Origin: Bufo bufo
Taxonomy: Eukaryota; Chordata; Amphibia; Anura; Bufonidae
Direction: 5' to 3'
Assembly: GCF_905171765.1 (NCBI RefSeq)
Contig: NC_053393.1
Span: forward strand, 71,083,371-71,147,370
Length of the DNA stretch: 64,000 bases
Positions within the stretch are counted from its first letter, which is position 1. The number at the start of each line of letters is the position of its first letter. The notes under the pieces are model-generated. The model saw only the letters and a list, made by a program, of their open reading frames with translations, had not been told where the DNA came from and did no database searches. Below, one piece after another: positions 22,604-35,035 of the stretch. A program made the position numbers and the translations under genes.

Positions 22604-23250
22604 AAACTAAACAAGGAAGAGGAAAATTTACTTCAGTTATGGAGTTAGGGTCACAGGGTGTTTTCAAGGTGGTTATTGGTGTCAAGTGCAGTGGCTGTCC
22701 AGGAATAACAAGTGGAAGATGGGAGTGATAGTGTGTCTGATAAGAATGAATGTAAACACGGATCACAGTGGCAATACTCGCACTTATAACCTCCTAGGGC
22801 CGTACAGTGACAGGAGGGCACACCCTTTTTTCCCTTGGGGCACACACAGGTGCTGGGGCTCCTGGTTGGTGGTAGTCGGGGTGCCCTTGGGGTACAGAAT
22901 TAAGATACAGATGGCCAAACCGTCTCAACGTGTGTAAGGGTGCACTGGCAAAATTCTCTCTCACAGTGGCAAAGGCTATATCAGCCTTAAACATTCTGGA
23001 CCTTCTAAGCTTCCTTCTCTTTCTCTCTAGATATCTGTAACTGTCTCAGAGATTATAGGACTCAGGTGTAGTCATGGGGAGCAAGCAAACATGTGTCCTC
23101 TCAGCAGCACAGCTAGACTAGACTCTCTCTGCTGACTAGGGGTTGACCCAGGTCCATCTCCTAGAAACCGAAAGGAACCAAGTCAAAGTTTTTATCCCTG
23201 ACTTATCCATACTGCACCATTAAGTAGGCATACACCACAAATCAGAACAT
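22604..23250. other. No gene recognised
   Basis: About 650 bp of mixed-composition DNA. A few ORFs of 60-80 codons overlap on both strands without homology signals. I see no repeat boundary inside it. Confidence 0.4.
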
Positions 23251-23790
23251 TTAAAGAGGTTCTCCAGGAATTAAGAAAATAAAAATACCTAAATATTAAT
23301 TTATTAAAAATATATTCCTAAATATCTTTCATTAGTTATAATGTCTCATTTTGTCTGCGAAGCAATCATCAGGAGAAATAAAATGGCTGCTGTCCCATTA
23401 GTGCACACAAAACCTATCCTAATCAAATAGCAGGACACAGCCACATCCCCACCTCCTCTCGGTACTTCATGTCTCCTCATGAGCTACATTCCTACAGAGA
23501 TTCAGTTGAAGATCATATTAAACTGTATTCAGGACCACAACCCCTGACAAGCAGAGCAGAGAGGAGGATGAGGCAGCTCTATACCTCAGTGCTCTGAAGT
23601 AACTTGTCCTTCTATGTAATTAGGACAGGTTTTGTGTGCACTAATAGGACGGCGGCCATTTTATTTCTCCTAATGATTGCTCCCCAGAGAAAAGAGCCAT
23701 TATAACAAATGAAAGGTACTTGGGAAATTATTTATAATAAAGTAATATTTACGTATTTTCATTTTCTTAATTCTTGGAGAGCCCCTTTAA
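23251..23790. mobile_element. Palindromic TTAA MITE, 540 bp
   Basis: TTAA lies at both borders (23251-23254, 23787-23790), with long inverted arms: TTAAAGAGGTTCTCCAGGAA on the left against the complement of TTCTTGGAGAGCCCCTTTAA on the right, and inner matches such as AAATGGCTGCTGTCC / GGACGGCGGCCATTT and TTTTGTGTGCAC on both sides. It is a non-autonomous foldback element without a gene. Confidence 0.85.
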
Positions 23791-24149
23791 ATAAACCAAA
23801 TAACAATATTATGATTAACCCTTTTGCAGCTACCCTCTTCTGGGGTACTGCACAAGTAGTATCTGAAAGTAGTATTTACAATTTCTCCTTACCCTCTGTG
23901 CACACCACTGATTAAGGGAAAATGTTCCTTATCTAGGTTTTACTCAGCACCTTTGCCATTGATCTAAAGTGCTATGAATTATCCATTAAATGATAAATAG
24001 TACAGAATCCAGTATCACCGTTTCCATGACACACCGAAAACAGTGCAAGATTAGATCCTTATCAAGATCAATAACCAGTCAGCACTGTGGATTCCTCACT
24101 TGCACTAATATAACCTCCACTTTCCTGAAAAAAGGTGTTTCGACTCTGG

Positions 24150-25430
24150 ACTATAAGAACATAATAACATAGTAATATAGTAACATAGTACATAAGGCAG
24201 AAAAAATACATTTGTCCATCCAGTTCAGCCTGTAAGTTGATCCAGAGGAAGGCAAAAAAAAAACAACAAAAAAAACTGTGAGGTAGAAGCCAATTTTCCC
24301 CACTTAAGAATCCTCTTCTATGTTTGTGCACAAACCTTCTTTCCTCCAGACGCAGATGATGTCCCCTCATCACAGTCACAGTCCTGGTGATAAATAGATG
24401 ATGGGATAGATCTCTGTACTGATCCCTGATATATTTATACATAGTAATTAAATCTCCCCTTAGTTGTCTTTTTTCTAAAGTGAATAACCCTAATTTTGAT
24501 AATCTTTCAGGGTACTGTAGTTCTCTCATTCCAGTTATTACTTTAGTTGCCCTCCTCTGGACCTTCTCCAGCTCTGCTATGTCTACCTTGTTTACAGGAG
24601 ACCAGAACTGTACAGAGTACTCCATGTGTGGTCTGACTAGTGATTTGTAAAGTGGTAGGACTATGTTCTAATCACAGGCATCTATGCCCCTTTTGATGCA
24701 ACCCATTATCTTATTGGCCTTGGCAGCAGCTGCCTGACACTGGTTTTTACAGCTCAGTTTGCTATTCACTAAAATTCCTAGGTTCTTTTCCATGTCAGTG
24801 TTACCCAGTGTTTTACCATTTAGTATGTACGGGTGACTTGCATTATTCCTTCCCATTAGCATAACCTTACATTTGTCAGTGTGAAACCTCATCTGCCACT
24901 TCTCTGCCCAAGCCTATCCAGATCCATCTGTAGCAGTATACTGTCCTTTTCCGTGTCAATTACTTTACACAGTTTAGTGTCATCTGCAAAAATTTATATT
25001 TTACTATGCAAGCCTTCTACAAGATCATTAATAAATATATTGAAGAGAATAGGGCCCAGTACTGACCCCTGAGGTACTCCACTAGTGACAGTGACCCAAT
25101 CTGTGTGTGTACCATTAATAACCATCCTCGGTTTTCTATCACTGAGCCAGTTACTTACCCACATACAGACATTTTCTCCCAGTCCGAGCATTCTCATTTT
25201 ATATACTAACCTTTTATGCGGTACAGGCTCAAATGCTTTGGAAAAGTCCAGATATACGACATCCATTGATTCGCCGCTGTCAAGTCTAGAACTTACCTCC
25301 TCATAGAAAATGATTAAATTAGTTTCATATGACCGATCCCTCATGAAGCTATGCTGATATGGCATTATTTGCTTATTTTCATTGAGGTGCTCCAAGATAG
25401 CATCTCTTAGAACTTACAGGAGTTTACTTG
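24150..25430 (-). pseudogene. CR1-like LINE reverse transcriptase fragment, copy 1
   Basis: This is a 5'-truncated non-LTR retrotransposon reading on the minus strand. RT motifs appear in order: [37 protein letters not shown] (about 25390-25000), then IFADDTKLCKV, directly preceded by an in-frame TAA at 24994-24996, and FHTDKCKVMLMGR. Downstream are MEYSVQFWSPVNK, VQRRATKVI and LEKRQLRGDLITMYKYI, the usual C-terminal blocks of CR1/Rex-type LINEs. Frames change near 24900 and 24660. About 190 bp near 24,290-24,300 are missing relative to copy 2. The 3' tail has ACATAGTAACATAGTACATAAGG. Confidence 0.85.
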
Positions 25431-25751
25431 AAAGCCTGAATAATCAAGGTATTTCTGTATTTGCTTGCCTGAGGCTTTGATCTTTATCCTGTTTGGGGAT
25501 AAGAGCTCCAACTGCATATCCAAAAAGAGATCAGAGGCCCAGATTTACATGGCGGTCAAGGACAGGGTCATGTCTGTAGACACATAACCCTTGACTCTGT
25601 AGACCTTGTTCACTTCGTCTCCATCTCTTTTTGTAGGTTTGTCACAAAGCAGAATATGGAAAAGCTAGTCAAGTACTTTACATCAAATTTTACATTCCAT
25701 TAACATTTTTGAAAAATGTATTTTTATTTGCTTATATAGCGCCAACATATT
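25431..25751. other. No gene recognised
   Basis: About 320 bp between the two CR1-like copies; no feature is identifiable. Confidence 0.4.
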
Positions 25752-26280
25752 TTACATAGTAACATAGTGCATAAGGCCAAAAAAATACATTTGTCCATCC
25801 AGTTCAGCCTGTTATCCTGCAAGTTGATCCAGAGGAATGCAAAAAAAAAAGGTAGAAGCCAATATTCCCCACTTTAGGGGAATAAAAAATTCCTTCCCGA
25901 CTCCAATCAGAATAACTCCCTGGATTAACGAACCCTCTCTAGTAGCTATAGCCTGTAATATTATTACACTCCAGAAATACATCCAGGCCCCTCTTGAATT
26001 CCTTTATTGTACTCACCATCACCACCTCCTCAGGCAGAGAGTTCCATAGTCTCACTGCTCTTACCGTAAAGAATCCTCTTCTATGTTTGTGTACAAACCT
26101 TCTTTCCTCCAGACGCAGAGGATGTCCCCTCATCACTGTCACAGTCCTGGGGATAAATAGATGATGGGAGAGATCTCTGTACTGACCCCTGATATATTTA
26201 TACATAGTAATTACATCTCTCCTCAGTCGTCTTTTTTCTAAAGTGAATAACCCTAATTTTGATAATCTTTCAGGGTACAA
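25752..26280 (-). pseudogene. CR1-like LINE fragment, copy 2
   Basis: This is a shorter 5'-truncated copy of the same family as 24150-25430, in the same orientation. It keeps ERLSKLGLFTLEKRRLRRD, DLSHHLFIPRTVTVMRGH and the C-terminal LWNSLPEEVV, then a 3' tail beginning TACATAGTAACATAGTGCAT on the plus strand. It retains the segment lost from copy 1, so the two are separate insertions and not one duplicated locus. Confidence 0.85.
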
Positions 26281-26837
26281 TTGTCATCATTTACATTAGT
26301 TCTTCTCGCCAACGAGTCTAACAATCTAATTTCTCTATATGTTAAGCTGGATAGCCATCTCTCTGAACTTCTTCATACATATTCCCAAGAGCAAAAGGAT
26401 CAGGCAGACTTCCCGATCCTTATCTCTTATGAGGACCCAAAAACATAGGATGGTCGGAAATTTATCTAATATGTATGGCCAACTTTAGTTTCCTTTTACA
26501 CGGGCCCATATGAAGACTGATATAGCATGTTGATTGGTGCTCATTTATTGACCTTCACATGAGCAGATAATTGCCCAAATGATGGCATGAACAATTAGAT
26601 CTTTCCTGCAGCCATTTGTTTACATGACTGTGGGCAGCACATCCCCTATTTACATGGTGGGGTGTACTGCCAAAAAAAAAGGTGTTTGTGCCAATCTAAA
26701 GGATCCTGATTAGGTGACAATCGATGGATTTTTTTATGCGTGCCATTGATTGGCAGAAAATATTATTTTCGAGAAGTAATTGGCCCATGTACACATCCCC
26801 AAAGACTCACACTAGGGCAAACTTGATAGGAAGCTAC
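26281..26837. other. No gene recognised
   Basis: AT-rich DNA without a supported reading frame or clear element ends. Confidence 0.4.
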
Positions 26838-27239
26838 TTAACCCCTTTAGGACACAGCCATATTTCACCTTAAGGACCAGGCCATTTTTTGCAAAACTGA
26901 CCAGTGTCACTTTAAGTGGTGATAACTTTAAAACGCTTTGACTTATCCAGGCCATTCTGAGACTGTTTTTTCGTCACATATTGTACTTCATGACACTGGT
27001 AAAATGAAGTAAAAAAAAATTCATTTTTATTTATAAGAAAATACCAAATTTTTCCATTTTTTTTTAACAAAAATTGCAAATCTCCAAGTTTCAATTTCTC
27101 TACTTCTATAATACATAGTAATACCTCCAAAAATAGTTATTACTTTACATTCCCCATATGTCCACTTCATGTTTGGATGATTTTGGGAATGATATTTTAT
27201 ATTTTGGGGATGTTACAAGGCTTAGAAGTTTTGTGAGGC

Positions 27240-28620
27240 TTAGATAATAGAAACCACCTAAAAATGACCCCATTCTAGAAACTACACCCCTCAAGCTATT
27301 CAAACCTGATTTTACAAATGTCTTTAACCCTTTAGGTGTTCCACAAGAGTTAATGGCAAATGGAGATAAAATTTCAGAATTTAGATTTTTTGGCAAATTT
27401 TCTATTTTAATCCATTTTTTCCAGTAACAAAGTAAGGGTTAACAGCCAAACAAAATGCTATATTTATTGCCCCGATTCTTTAGATTGCAGAAACACCCCA
27501 TATGTGGTCGTAAACTACTGTACGGGCACACAGTAGGGCATAGAGGGAAAGGTGCGCCGTGTGGTTTTTGAAAGGCATATTTTGCTGGACTGGTTTATTT
27601 ACACCATGTCCCATTTGAAGCCCCCCTGATGCACCCCTAGAGTAGAAACTCCATAAAAGTGACCCCATTTTGGAAACTACGGGATAAGTTGGCAGTTTTG
27701 TTGGGACTATTTTTAGGGTACATATGATTTTTGGTTTATCTATATTACATTTTTGTGAGGCAAGGTTACCAGAAATAGAAATTCTGAAATTGAATCTCCA
27801 TTTGCCAATAACTCTTGTGGAACACCTAAAGGGTTAACGACGTTTGTAAAATCAGTTTTGAATACCTTAAGGGGTGTAGTTTCTTAGATGGGGTCGCTTT
27901 TATGGAGTTTTTACTCTAGGGGTGCATCAGGGGGGCTTCAAATGGGACATTGTGCCCAAAAAAAAAGACCATCAAAATCTGCCTTCCAGAAACCATACGG
28001 TATTCCTTTCCTTCTGCGCCCTGCCGTTTGGTCATACAGCAGTTTACAACCACATATGGGGTGTTTCTGTAAACTGCAGTATGAGGGTAATAAATATTAA
28101 GTTTTGTTTGGCTATTAACCCTTGCTTTGTTATTGGAAAAAAACGGATTAACATGGAAAATTTGCCAAAAAATAGCTTTTTTGTCACCGTTTTTATTTTT
28201 TCTTTTTTACCGTGTTCATCTGAGGGGTTGGGGGGTATTTTTATAGAGCAGATTCTTATGGACGCGGCAATACCTAATATGTTTACTTTTTATTTATTTA
28301 TCTTTTACACTATATTATCTTTTTATAAAGAAAAAAAAACATTTTAGCCAATTATTATGTAGGGGCTCATTTTTTGCGGGATGAGAGGACGGTTTTATTG
28401 GCGCTATTTTGGGGGGCATATGACTTTTTGATCGCTGGCTATTACAATTTTTGTGATGTAAGGTGACAAAAAAAAACTTTTTTGCACCGTTTTTATTTTA
28501 TTTTTTTGACCGTGTTCATCTGAGGAGTTGGGGGCGTATTTTTATAGAGCAGATTCTTACGGACGTGGTGATACCTAATATGTCTACTTTTTTAAATTTA
28601 TTTTAGTTTTACTAAATAAT
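27240..28620. repeat. Nested inverted and direct repeats in the piggyBac flank
   Basis: About 27,290-27,480 (TTCCACAAGAGTTAATGGCA) is inverted to 27,750-27,900 (TTGCCAATAACTCTTGTGGA). About 27,480-27,680 (GATGCACCCCTAGAGTAGAA) is inverted to 27,895-28,075. Together they make one large palindrome centred near 27,700. In addition, 28,200-28,310 and 28,500-28,610 are direct repeats (CCGTGTTCATCTGAGG). No gene. Confidence 0.8.
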
Positions 28621-28718
28621 TTTTTTATTTTTTTACTTTTTTATTTTTTTGCTTTAGTGTCTCAAGTCTAAGAACCAGTTTTTTATCCGATTGTCAGTGG
28701 CTAAATTGGGATATAAAT

Positions 28719-30374
28719 TTAGTACTCCATGGAAGTGTGGTACTCCCTGAAGCAACCAATAATGTAGAGGCCCGGATGATCGGGGCACGTGTCACATTGA
28801 GTAGCGGTGTGCTTCCGTATCCCCCTCCTATGACACACTCTTCACCTTTTTTGGGTCCGTCCCTTCTTTCCAGTATGGGGGACCACACCTGGAAAGTGTT
28901 GGCCAGGGACGATCCGGGCACCTCCAGTTCCCGAGGTACTCCGGCCTGCTCTTTCCCGGTCAGAAAAGATCAGGACCTTGAGGACTGCCTCATAGAACTG
29001 AAGGAATATCCCTGTGTTGCCAGCGCTCCGGGACAGCACAAAAGAGTTGTACAAGGCAACCTGCACCAAGTAGACCGCAACTTTTTTGTACCATACCCGA
29101 GTTTTGTGCATGGCGTTATATGGCTTGAGGACTTGATCGGAGAGATCAACTCCTCCCATATACCGATTGTAGTCCACGATACAATCGGGCTTGAGGACCG
29201 TTGCCGCGGTACCTCGCACAGGGACAGGGGTGATGCCGTTACCATGAATTGTGGACAGTACAAGGACATACCTCTTGTCCTTAAATCTGACCAGTAACAG
29301 GTTTCCAGTGGTAAGGGCACGGGTCTCCCCCCTGGGGATAGGTACCTGGAGGGGGTGGGCAGGGAGGCCGGGTTGATTTTTCCGCACGGTCCCACAAGCG
29401 GATGTGGATCTGGCGGCGAGGGACTGGAACAAGGGGATACTAGTATAAAAGTTATCCACGTACAGGTGGTAACCCTTATCTAGCAGTGGGTGAATAAGGT
29501 CCCACACAAGTTTCCCACTAACACCCAGAGTGGGGGGACATTCTGGGGGTTGAATACGGGAATCTCACCCCTCGTACACACGAAACTTGTAAGTGTACCC
29601 TGAGGTACTCCCACAAAGTTTGTACAGCTTCACGCCATACCTCGCCCACTTAGAGGGAACATACTGGCGGAAAATGAGTCTCCCCTTGAACGCAATGAGA
29701 GACTCATCAACCGCGACCTCCCTTCCAGGTACATAGGCCTGTACAAATTTGGCCCCAAAGTGATCGATGACCGGCTTGATTTTGTACAGGCGGTAATAGG
29801 CAGGATCACCTCGGGGGGGACATGCTGCATTATCTGAATAATGCAGGCATTTCCGGATGGCCTCAAACCGGGAGCGTGTCATGGCCGTACTGTAAAATGG
29901 GGTCTGGTAGAGGACGTCCCCACTCCAGTAATGCCTGACACTAGGTTTCTTGACTAGGCCCATATGCAGCACGAGGCCCCAAAATGCCCTCATCTCGGCT
30001 GCACTGACCACTGTGGAAATCTGGATTCCTGGTTGGCCTACAAAATTAGGAATCACGGGCTCAAATCGCTCTGGGGTACACCAGACAAGTTCACCGGCAG
30101 GGGGCTCCGGTGGATTTAACTGGTGGACCGAAAAACTAGTACGAGCCCTAGAGCTGCTCGTACTAGGATGGGCCACAGGGTCATTATCATGGCGGTCCCC
30201 TTGATCCGCCTGGCGGCAGCTCCGCCGCCTTGGGGGCTCTTCATTATCGCTAGATGATGAGGAGGACGTGGATGACAACAGGAAAGTGGGGTCATCCTCG
30301 TCCTCACTGGGACTCTCGGACTCGGAGGCAAGCTGGGCGTATGCCTCCTCAGCCGAGAACATCCGGCGGGCCAT
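28719..30374 (-). pseudogene. piggyBac transposase, interrupted only by two TGA stops
   Basis: This is a TTAA-specific transposase of about 551 residues in one continuous frame. From the ATG at 30374 (MARRMFSAEEAYAQL) there is an acidic, Ser-rich N terminus (about 15-90), then the core: EMRAFWGLVLHMGLVKKP, DVLYQTPFYSTAMTRSRF, VAVDESLIAFKGR (first Asp), a TGA at 29565-29567 after FRVYEG, YHLYVDNFYTSIPLF (second Asp), DYNRYMGGVDLSDQ (third Asp), a second TGA at 28842-28844, and a C-terminal Cys-rich zinc-binding region (CDTCPDHPGL with GCF.EYH) ending at TAA 28719. No frameshift is needed, so the gene died recently. Each stop is one substitution away from a sense codon. It resembles frog domesticated or active piggyBac-like genes; the subfamily is not determined. 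Confidence 0.93.
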
Positions 30375-30384
30375 AGGGGAGTGT

Positions 30385-30424
30385 GTGTCTGCGTGTGTGT
30401 GTGCGTGTGTGTGTGCGTGCGTGT
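30385..30424 (+). repeat. GT-rich microsatellite
   Basis: Imperfect GTGTGTGTGCGTGTGTG run just upstream of the piggyBac gene start. Confidence 0.9.
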
Positions 30425-31222
30425 AAATCTTTATTCAGTGTGCATGTGTGTGGGGGCACAGGTGTTCGCGTACTTATCCCTAAAACTAATAGAAAAAAAA
30501 AGACTAACTAAAAAAAAGGGGAAAAAATTTGAATTAAAAAAATAAATAATTCAAAATCGCTGATCAAAAAAGTTGAGGGGGGCAGGGGGAAAGCTGCAGC
30601 CCCCCTGGGGGGTCTAGGGTCACACTAACATTCCCTGAATATCCCTGCCTAACCCAACCTTTCCCTAACCTTTCCCTAAATACCTGGGGGGTGCTGGGGC
30701 ACAGATGGGGGTGCTGGGGTGCTGGCTGGAGATCGGTGCAGCTCTGGATCCATGTGCAGCAGCACTCCTCTCTCCTCGGCTCCTGGAACAAAAGGAGGAG
30801 GAGAGGAGCGCTGCTATGATTTGAACCTCCCGCCGCCCGCCCACCTACCAATCAGAGCCAATCAGAGCCGATCCTGAGAGGTGATGTCATCATCACCTCT
30901 CAGGATCGCAGGATGGTGATTGGTGGTGTATTATCACACCACAGATCACCATCCTGTTCCGGGTTATCGGGTCCCCAGAGACCCGAATAACCCGGAAACG
31001 CAGCAAACCGCAGGTCTGAATTGACCTGCGGTTTGCTGCGATTGCCGACCCCCCCGGCGCATTTAGCCAAGGTGCCTGCTCAATGATTTGAGCAGTCACC
31101 GGGTTCCGATCACCGCCCGTCGGGCGGCGGTGATCGGAACTATACATGATGTACCGGTACGTCATGTTTCCTTAAGTACCAGGACAACATGTCATACCAA
31201 TACGTCATGTGTCCTGAAGAGG

Positions 31223-32242
31223 TTAAAAGGGCTATTCCATGAATGATGTAACAAATGTAAACCATGCATCATATAGTAAACGACAATCTCTTTCAACAAA
31301 GCTAGAACCAGCCCTGGACCTCACATGGGTCCAGAGATCTCCCCATTCATTGCTCCAATTGTTCTGCTAGATTGTTTTTCAGACTGGTAGCCCAGAGGAA
31401 TGTCCTTTATCAGAGGGTGTGTCCTTTTTGCTGCAGCTCTCTCCCTGTAACTAGTGATGAGCGGCAAGGGTCATATTCGAATTCGCGATATTTCGCAAAT
31501 ATTTCATAGAATATTCGTAGAATATTCGCGAATTCGAATATTCGTTAGGAGTAGTGTTGATTGCAAATTTTCCTAATGCAAATTTTCGTAATGAGAATCA
31601 ATGAGATCGTGAAAACTGAGATCCGATGGTATATTCTAAACCCCAGGCGTTCCCATGGTGACGGGGACGCTTGTCGGGGAGGAGTATGCCAAAGTGAAAC
31701 AACTGTACGGATTTTAAAAAAAATGATTTATATTCTAGAAAACGAATATATTTGTTTTTTAGAATATTTGTAATATTCAAAAACAAGAATATATAGCAAT
31801 ATAGCGAATATTCAAAAAAAACTAATATAGGGCAATTTAGCTAATATAGTGCTATAATCTTCTTTGTCTAAAAGTTGTAATTTTTTTCTCATCTGAAGTT
31901 CAGATTGGAAAAATTAAAACTATAAAAAAAAAGATTATAGAACTAAATTAGCTAAATTGTTCTACATTAGTTTTTTTCGAATATTCGCTATATTGCTATA
32001 TATTCTTGTTTTAGAATATTACGAATAACAGAGCTTAGCCCCGCCCACGCCAGTTGATACTAGTCGTGATGTCACTGGGCCAGCGGTAAACAGCAAGAAA
32101 GCCGCGGCGCTGCTGAAGCGCCGCTGCCTTCTCAAACAGCTGATCGGCGGGGGTCCCAGGTGTCGGACCCCCGCTTATCAGATGCTGATGATCTATCCAG
32201 AGGATAGATCATCAGTTAAAACAAAGTGCAGAACCCCTTTAA
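31223..32242. mobile_element. TTAA-bounded non-autonomous element abutting piggyBac
   Basis: It starts at the same TTAA that ends the piggyBac element (TTAAAAGGGCTATTCC) and ends AGAACCCCTTTAA at 32239-32242. The right part holds a conserved-looking hairpin (GATGATCTATCC / GGATAGATCATC) and CGGCGGGGGTCC / GGACCCCCGC pairs, typical of amphibian TTAA MITEs. The middle includes the repeat shared with 21,930-22,060 and an AT-rich palindrome. It has no gene and could be a composite of more than one insertion. Confidence 0.65.
31741..32025. repeat. AT-rich inverted repeat
   Basis: Left arm AACAAGAATATATAGCAATA with GCGAATATTCAAAAAAAACT, and right arm AGTTTTTTTCGAATATTCGC with TATTGCTATATATTCTTG, around a centre near 31,895. 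It could extrude as a cruciform. It lies inside the element at 31223-32242. Confidence 0.85.
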
Positions 32243-32495
32243 GCAAAAAGCATAGATGTGGTAGGCAATAACAAGTGCTCGGCGGCACCAAATCAGAAAC
32301 CATATGTCCTACCACAATCCAGGGGGTTCCAGTGCACATCCGAGAATCCCGGAGGGAAAGCAAAAACCATCTATCCCTGGGCTAGATGATGATGTGGTAT
32401 TGAAGGACAGGGTGGGCAAAGAACTGTCCCTGATATTGCCCTACAGGGGGTGCTATTCTGGCCCTGATAGCCTAACCACAGACCACCCACCCTGA
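32243..32495 (-). repeat. Dispersed repeat, inverted partner of 40830-41066
   Basis: The stretch from GCAAAAAGCATAG through CATATGTCCTACCACAATCC, GGATAGATGG-like text and CTGATAGCCTAACCACAGA matches the reverse complement of about 40,830-41,066 almost throughout. Both copies start at a TTAAGCAAAAAGCATAG boundary, suggesting the end of an unrecognised element. No protein is evident. Confidence 0.8.
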
Positions 32496-33378
32496 TAAGA
32501 GCGACCCCGTCTGGAACCTTACCCTATATAAAAATGGCCCTAGTAAGCCCCTAGCCCCCTGACTTCCAGGTGATCACTATATAGATCTATGTGTTTTTGA
32601 CTCATTATAAAAGTATAAGTATCACCCCTCTGTGTATCATACCTATCGATAGCACACCTATACTAGTCCTTAAAATGACTTTTGTGGCCCTATTAGCTAG
32701 TGTTTGGTGTCCCTAACAGTCTGTCCCTGCTCCACACAGAAACCTCTTCCTACACTGGCAAAACACTGAATGTAAAATGGTGGCCAGATCCGGTTTATTT
32801 ATAAGGTAGGGGGTGTGTCCATGTGCTGAAACGTCTCAATTGGCTGTCCTGTACCACCTGATGGATGTGTCATGGGTCAAAGTTCTTCATAATGTAAAAG
32901 AATATGGCGGGCGCGAATTTCTCCATATGTTCGCATGTTCGGCGAATCGCGAACACGCAAAGTTCGCCGCGAAACGACCGCCGGGTGAACTGCAAGGCCA
33001 TCTCTATTGTTTCATTGGACTCTGTAATCATTAACCTTCAATAAAGGAGTACCTTTATCTTAAAATCCAGCTGCATGGAGAATTCTTGCGCCTAAAGCAG
33101 GACCCATACTTACCTAACCTTTCCAGGAGGGACCGGGCTTCTCTCTGCTAGGATCACGTTCCTGTGGCAGCATACCCAGCATCTGCACCGCAACATCCTT
33201 TTACAAGTCTACAATAGGGTTGTGCCTATACTAGCACAACCCAATGAGGTGAGCCCCCATATTTATCTTTTACTATCTATTCTGGGATGTACTACCCTTT
33301 TGTGCGCTTCTTTTACCATTACAGCCCATACTCTCCTTTCTAACAATAGAAATGGCAGGTGAAAGATGGAACTGAGTA
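32496..33378. other. No gene recognised; part CpG-rich repeat
   Basis: A palindromic CpG-rich piece near 32,900-32,990 (GGCGAATCGCGAACACGC, TTCGCCGCGAA) and an ATACTTACCT at 33106-33115 hint at repeats, but no boundaries or coding regions can be fixed. Confidence 0.4.
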
Positions 33379-34317
33379 CAGTACAGGCCAAAAGTTTGGA
33401 CACACCTTCTCATTCAAAGAGTTTTCTTTATTTTTATGACTATGAAGGCATCAAAACTATGAATTAACACATGTGGAATTATATACATAACAAACAAGTG
33501 TGAAACAACTGAAAATATGTCATATTCTAGGTTCTTCAAAGTAGCCACCTTTTGCTTTGATTACTGCTTTGCACACTCTTGGCATTCTCTTGATGAGCTT
33601 CAAGAGGTAGTCCCCTGAAATGGTCTTCCAACAGTCTTGAAGGAGTTCCCAGAGATGCTTAGCACTTGTTGGCCCTTTTGCCTTCACTCTGCGGTCCAGC
33701 TCACCCCAAACCATCTCGATTGGGTTCAGGTCCGGTGACTGTGGAGGCCAGGTCATCTGGCGCAGCACCCCATCACTCTCCTTCATGGTCAAATAGCCCT
33801 TACTTTCAAAGTTTTCCCAATTTTTCGGCTGACTGACTGACCTTCATTTCTTAAAGTAATGATGGCCACTCGTTTTTCTTTACTTAGCTGCTTTTTTCTT
33901 GCCATAATACAAATTCTAACAGTCTATTCAGTAGGACTATCATCTGTGTATCCACCTGACTTCTCCTCAACGCAACTGATGGTCCCAACCCCATTTATAA
34001 GGCAAGAAATCCCACTTATTAAACCTGACAGGGCACACCTGTGAAGTGAAAACCATTTCAGTGGACTACCTTTTGAAGCTCATCAAGAGAATGCCAAGAG
34101 TGTGCAAAGCAGTAATCAAAGCAAAAGGTGGCTACTTTGAAGAACCTAGAATATGACATATTTTCAGTTGTTTCACACTTGTTTGTTATGTATATAATTC
34201 CACATGTGTTAATTCATAGTTTTGATGCCTTCAGTGTGAATCTACAATTTTCATAGTCATGAAAATAAAGAAAACTCTTTGAATGAGAAGGTGTGTCCAA
34301 ACTTTTGGTCTGTACTG
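33379..34317 (-). mobile_element. Tc1/mariner element E, internal deletion derivative
   Basis: The termini CAGTACAGGCCAAAAGTTTG and the complement of AAACTTTTGGTCTGTACTG are flanked by TA (33377-33378, 34318-34319). The element is 939 bp, against about 1.6 kb expected. Inside, the transposase has lost its middle. The remaining termini and subterminal repeats are well preserved, so it could in principle be moved by a full-length relative. Confidence 0.92.
33520..33905 (-). pseudogene. Tc1 transposase remnant with its middle deleted
   Basis: The start at 33905 gives MARKKQLSKEKRVAII, about 34 codons of the N-terminal helix-turn-helix, and then a junction near 33,805. The C terminus follows in another frame: DLNPIEMVWGELDRRVKAKG through PRVCKAVIKAKGGYFEE. 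Two of three catalytic motifs (both Asp blocks) are missing. The deletion looks like an abortive gap repair, which is common for Tc1 elements (inference). Confidence 0.9.
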
Positions 34318-35035
34318 TATGTGCAACCATGCTCATCCAGCTCAGTAGGTGGATGTGCACATTACTATACAGGTAACACACCAGGGGGGCTCTCCTGACC
34401 CATTCACCATGTAAATAAATCATCTGGTTCTTTGATATCCTGTATGTAGCACTTCCTGTTGTTGTATTCAACCAAACCCATGATGCACATCTCCAGCACT
34501 GCCCTAACCACACCCAGCTAGTTTGTAGCTACTCCCACCAAGCGACATAGACACTCCCCTATGACCACAGCCCAGAATGGGAGATAGGAGCAATAAAGGG
34601 AAAAGAAACACATTACAAGATTACAGTGACCTTCATAAAAAGGGCCGTGACTAGAAATTATGGGGCCCCATGGGAAAATAACCAAAAACAAGAATGAACC
34701 TGGAAAACACCTCCTCATGCTATCCTTTGATCTAATAACTGCTTCTGAGCATAATTAACATCGCTTTTCAGCACCATAAATACAAGCTTACATGAGGCAT
34801 TAGTGTACATTTTGATCAAAAAGCATAAGCCCACTCACCACAACAAGGTTGCCTCCTCGAGTAAGAACCTACTCTAAATTCGGCGCGGCACTGCATGGCG
34901 ACCACCGGCACCACAGCAAAGCACCAGTGTGAAAGTAGCCTAAGGCAAATCCTTAATCGATTTGTTGGGGCCTGAACTTTCTGCACCCCAAAAATTTGAT
35001 TGTCTAAGGAAATGTCAGATATTACTGGATGAAAT
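34318..35035. other. No gene; possible hAT-like end
   Basis: At about 34,640 the text GGGCCGTGACTAGAAATTAT followed by GGGGCCCCATGGG resembles the start of many hAT-type non-autonomous elements, but no matching end or 8-bp duplication was found. The rest is unassigned. Confidence 0.35.

Larger units (their letters stand above)
26838..31226 (-). mobile_element. piggyBac-type transposon with near-intact transposase
   Basis: The element is bounded by TTAA (26838-26841 and 31223-31226). Terminal repeats are short: CCCCTTTAGGACAC on the left and the complement of GTGTCCTGAAGAGG on the right. It is 4.4 kb and includes a transposase gene on the minus strand (28719-30374). The 1.8-kb AT-rich left part (26,850-28,700) is built from nested inverted and direct repeats. 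The right part between gene start and terminus has a GT-rich run and CpG-rich palindromes (ACCTGCGGTTTGCTGCG at about 31,023 is inverted to 31,000). TTAA is the specific target of piggyBac transposases, matching the gene inside. Confidence 0.9.
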
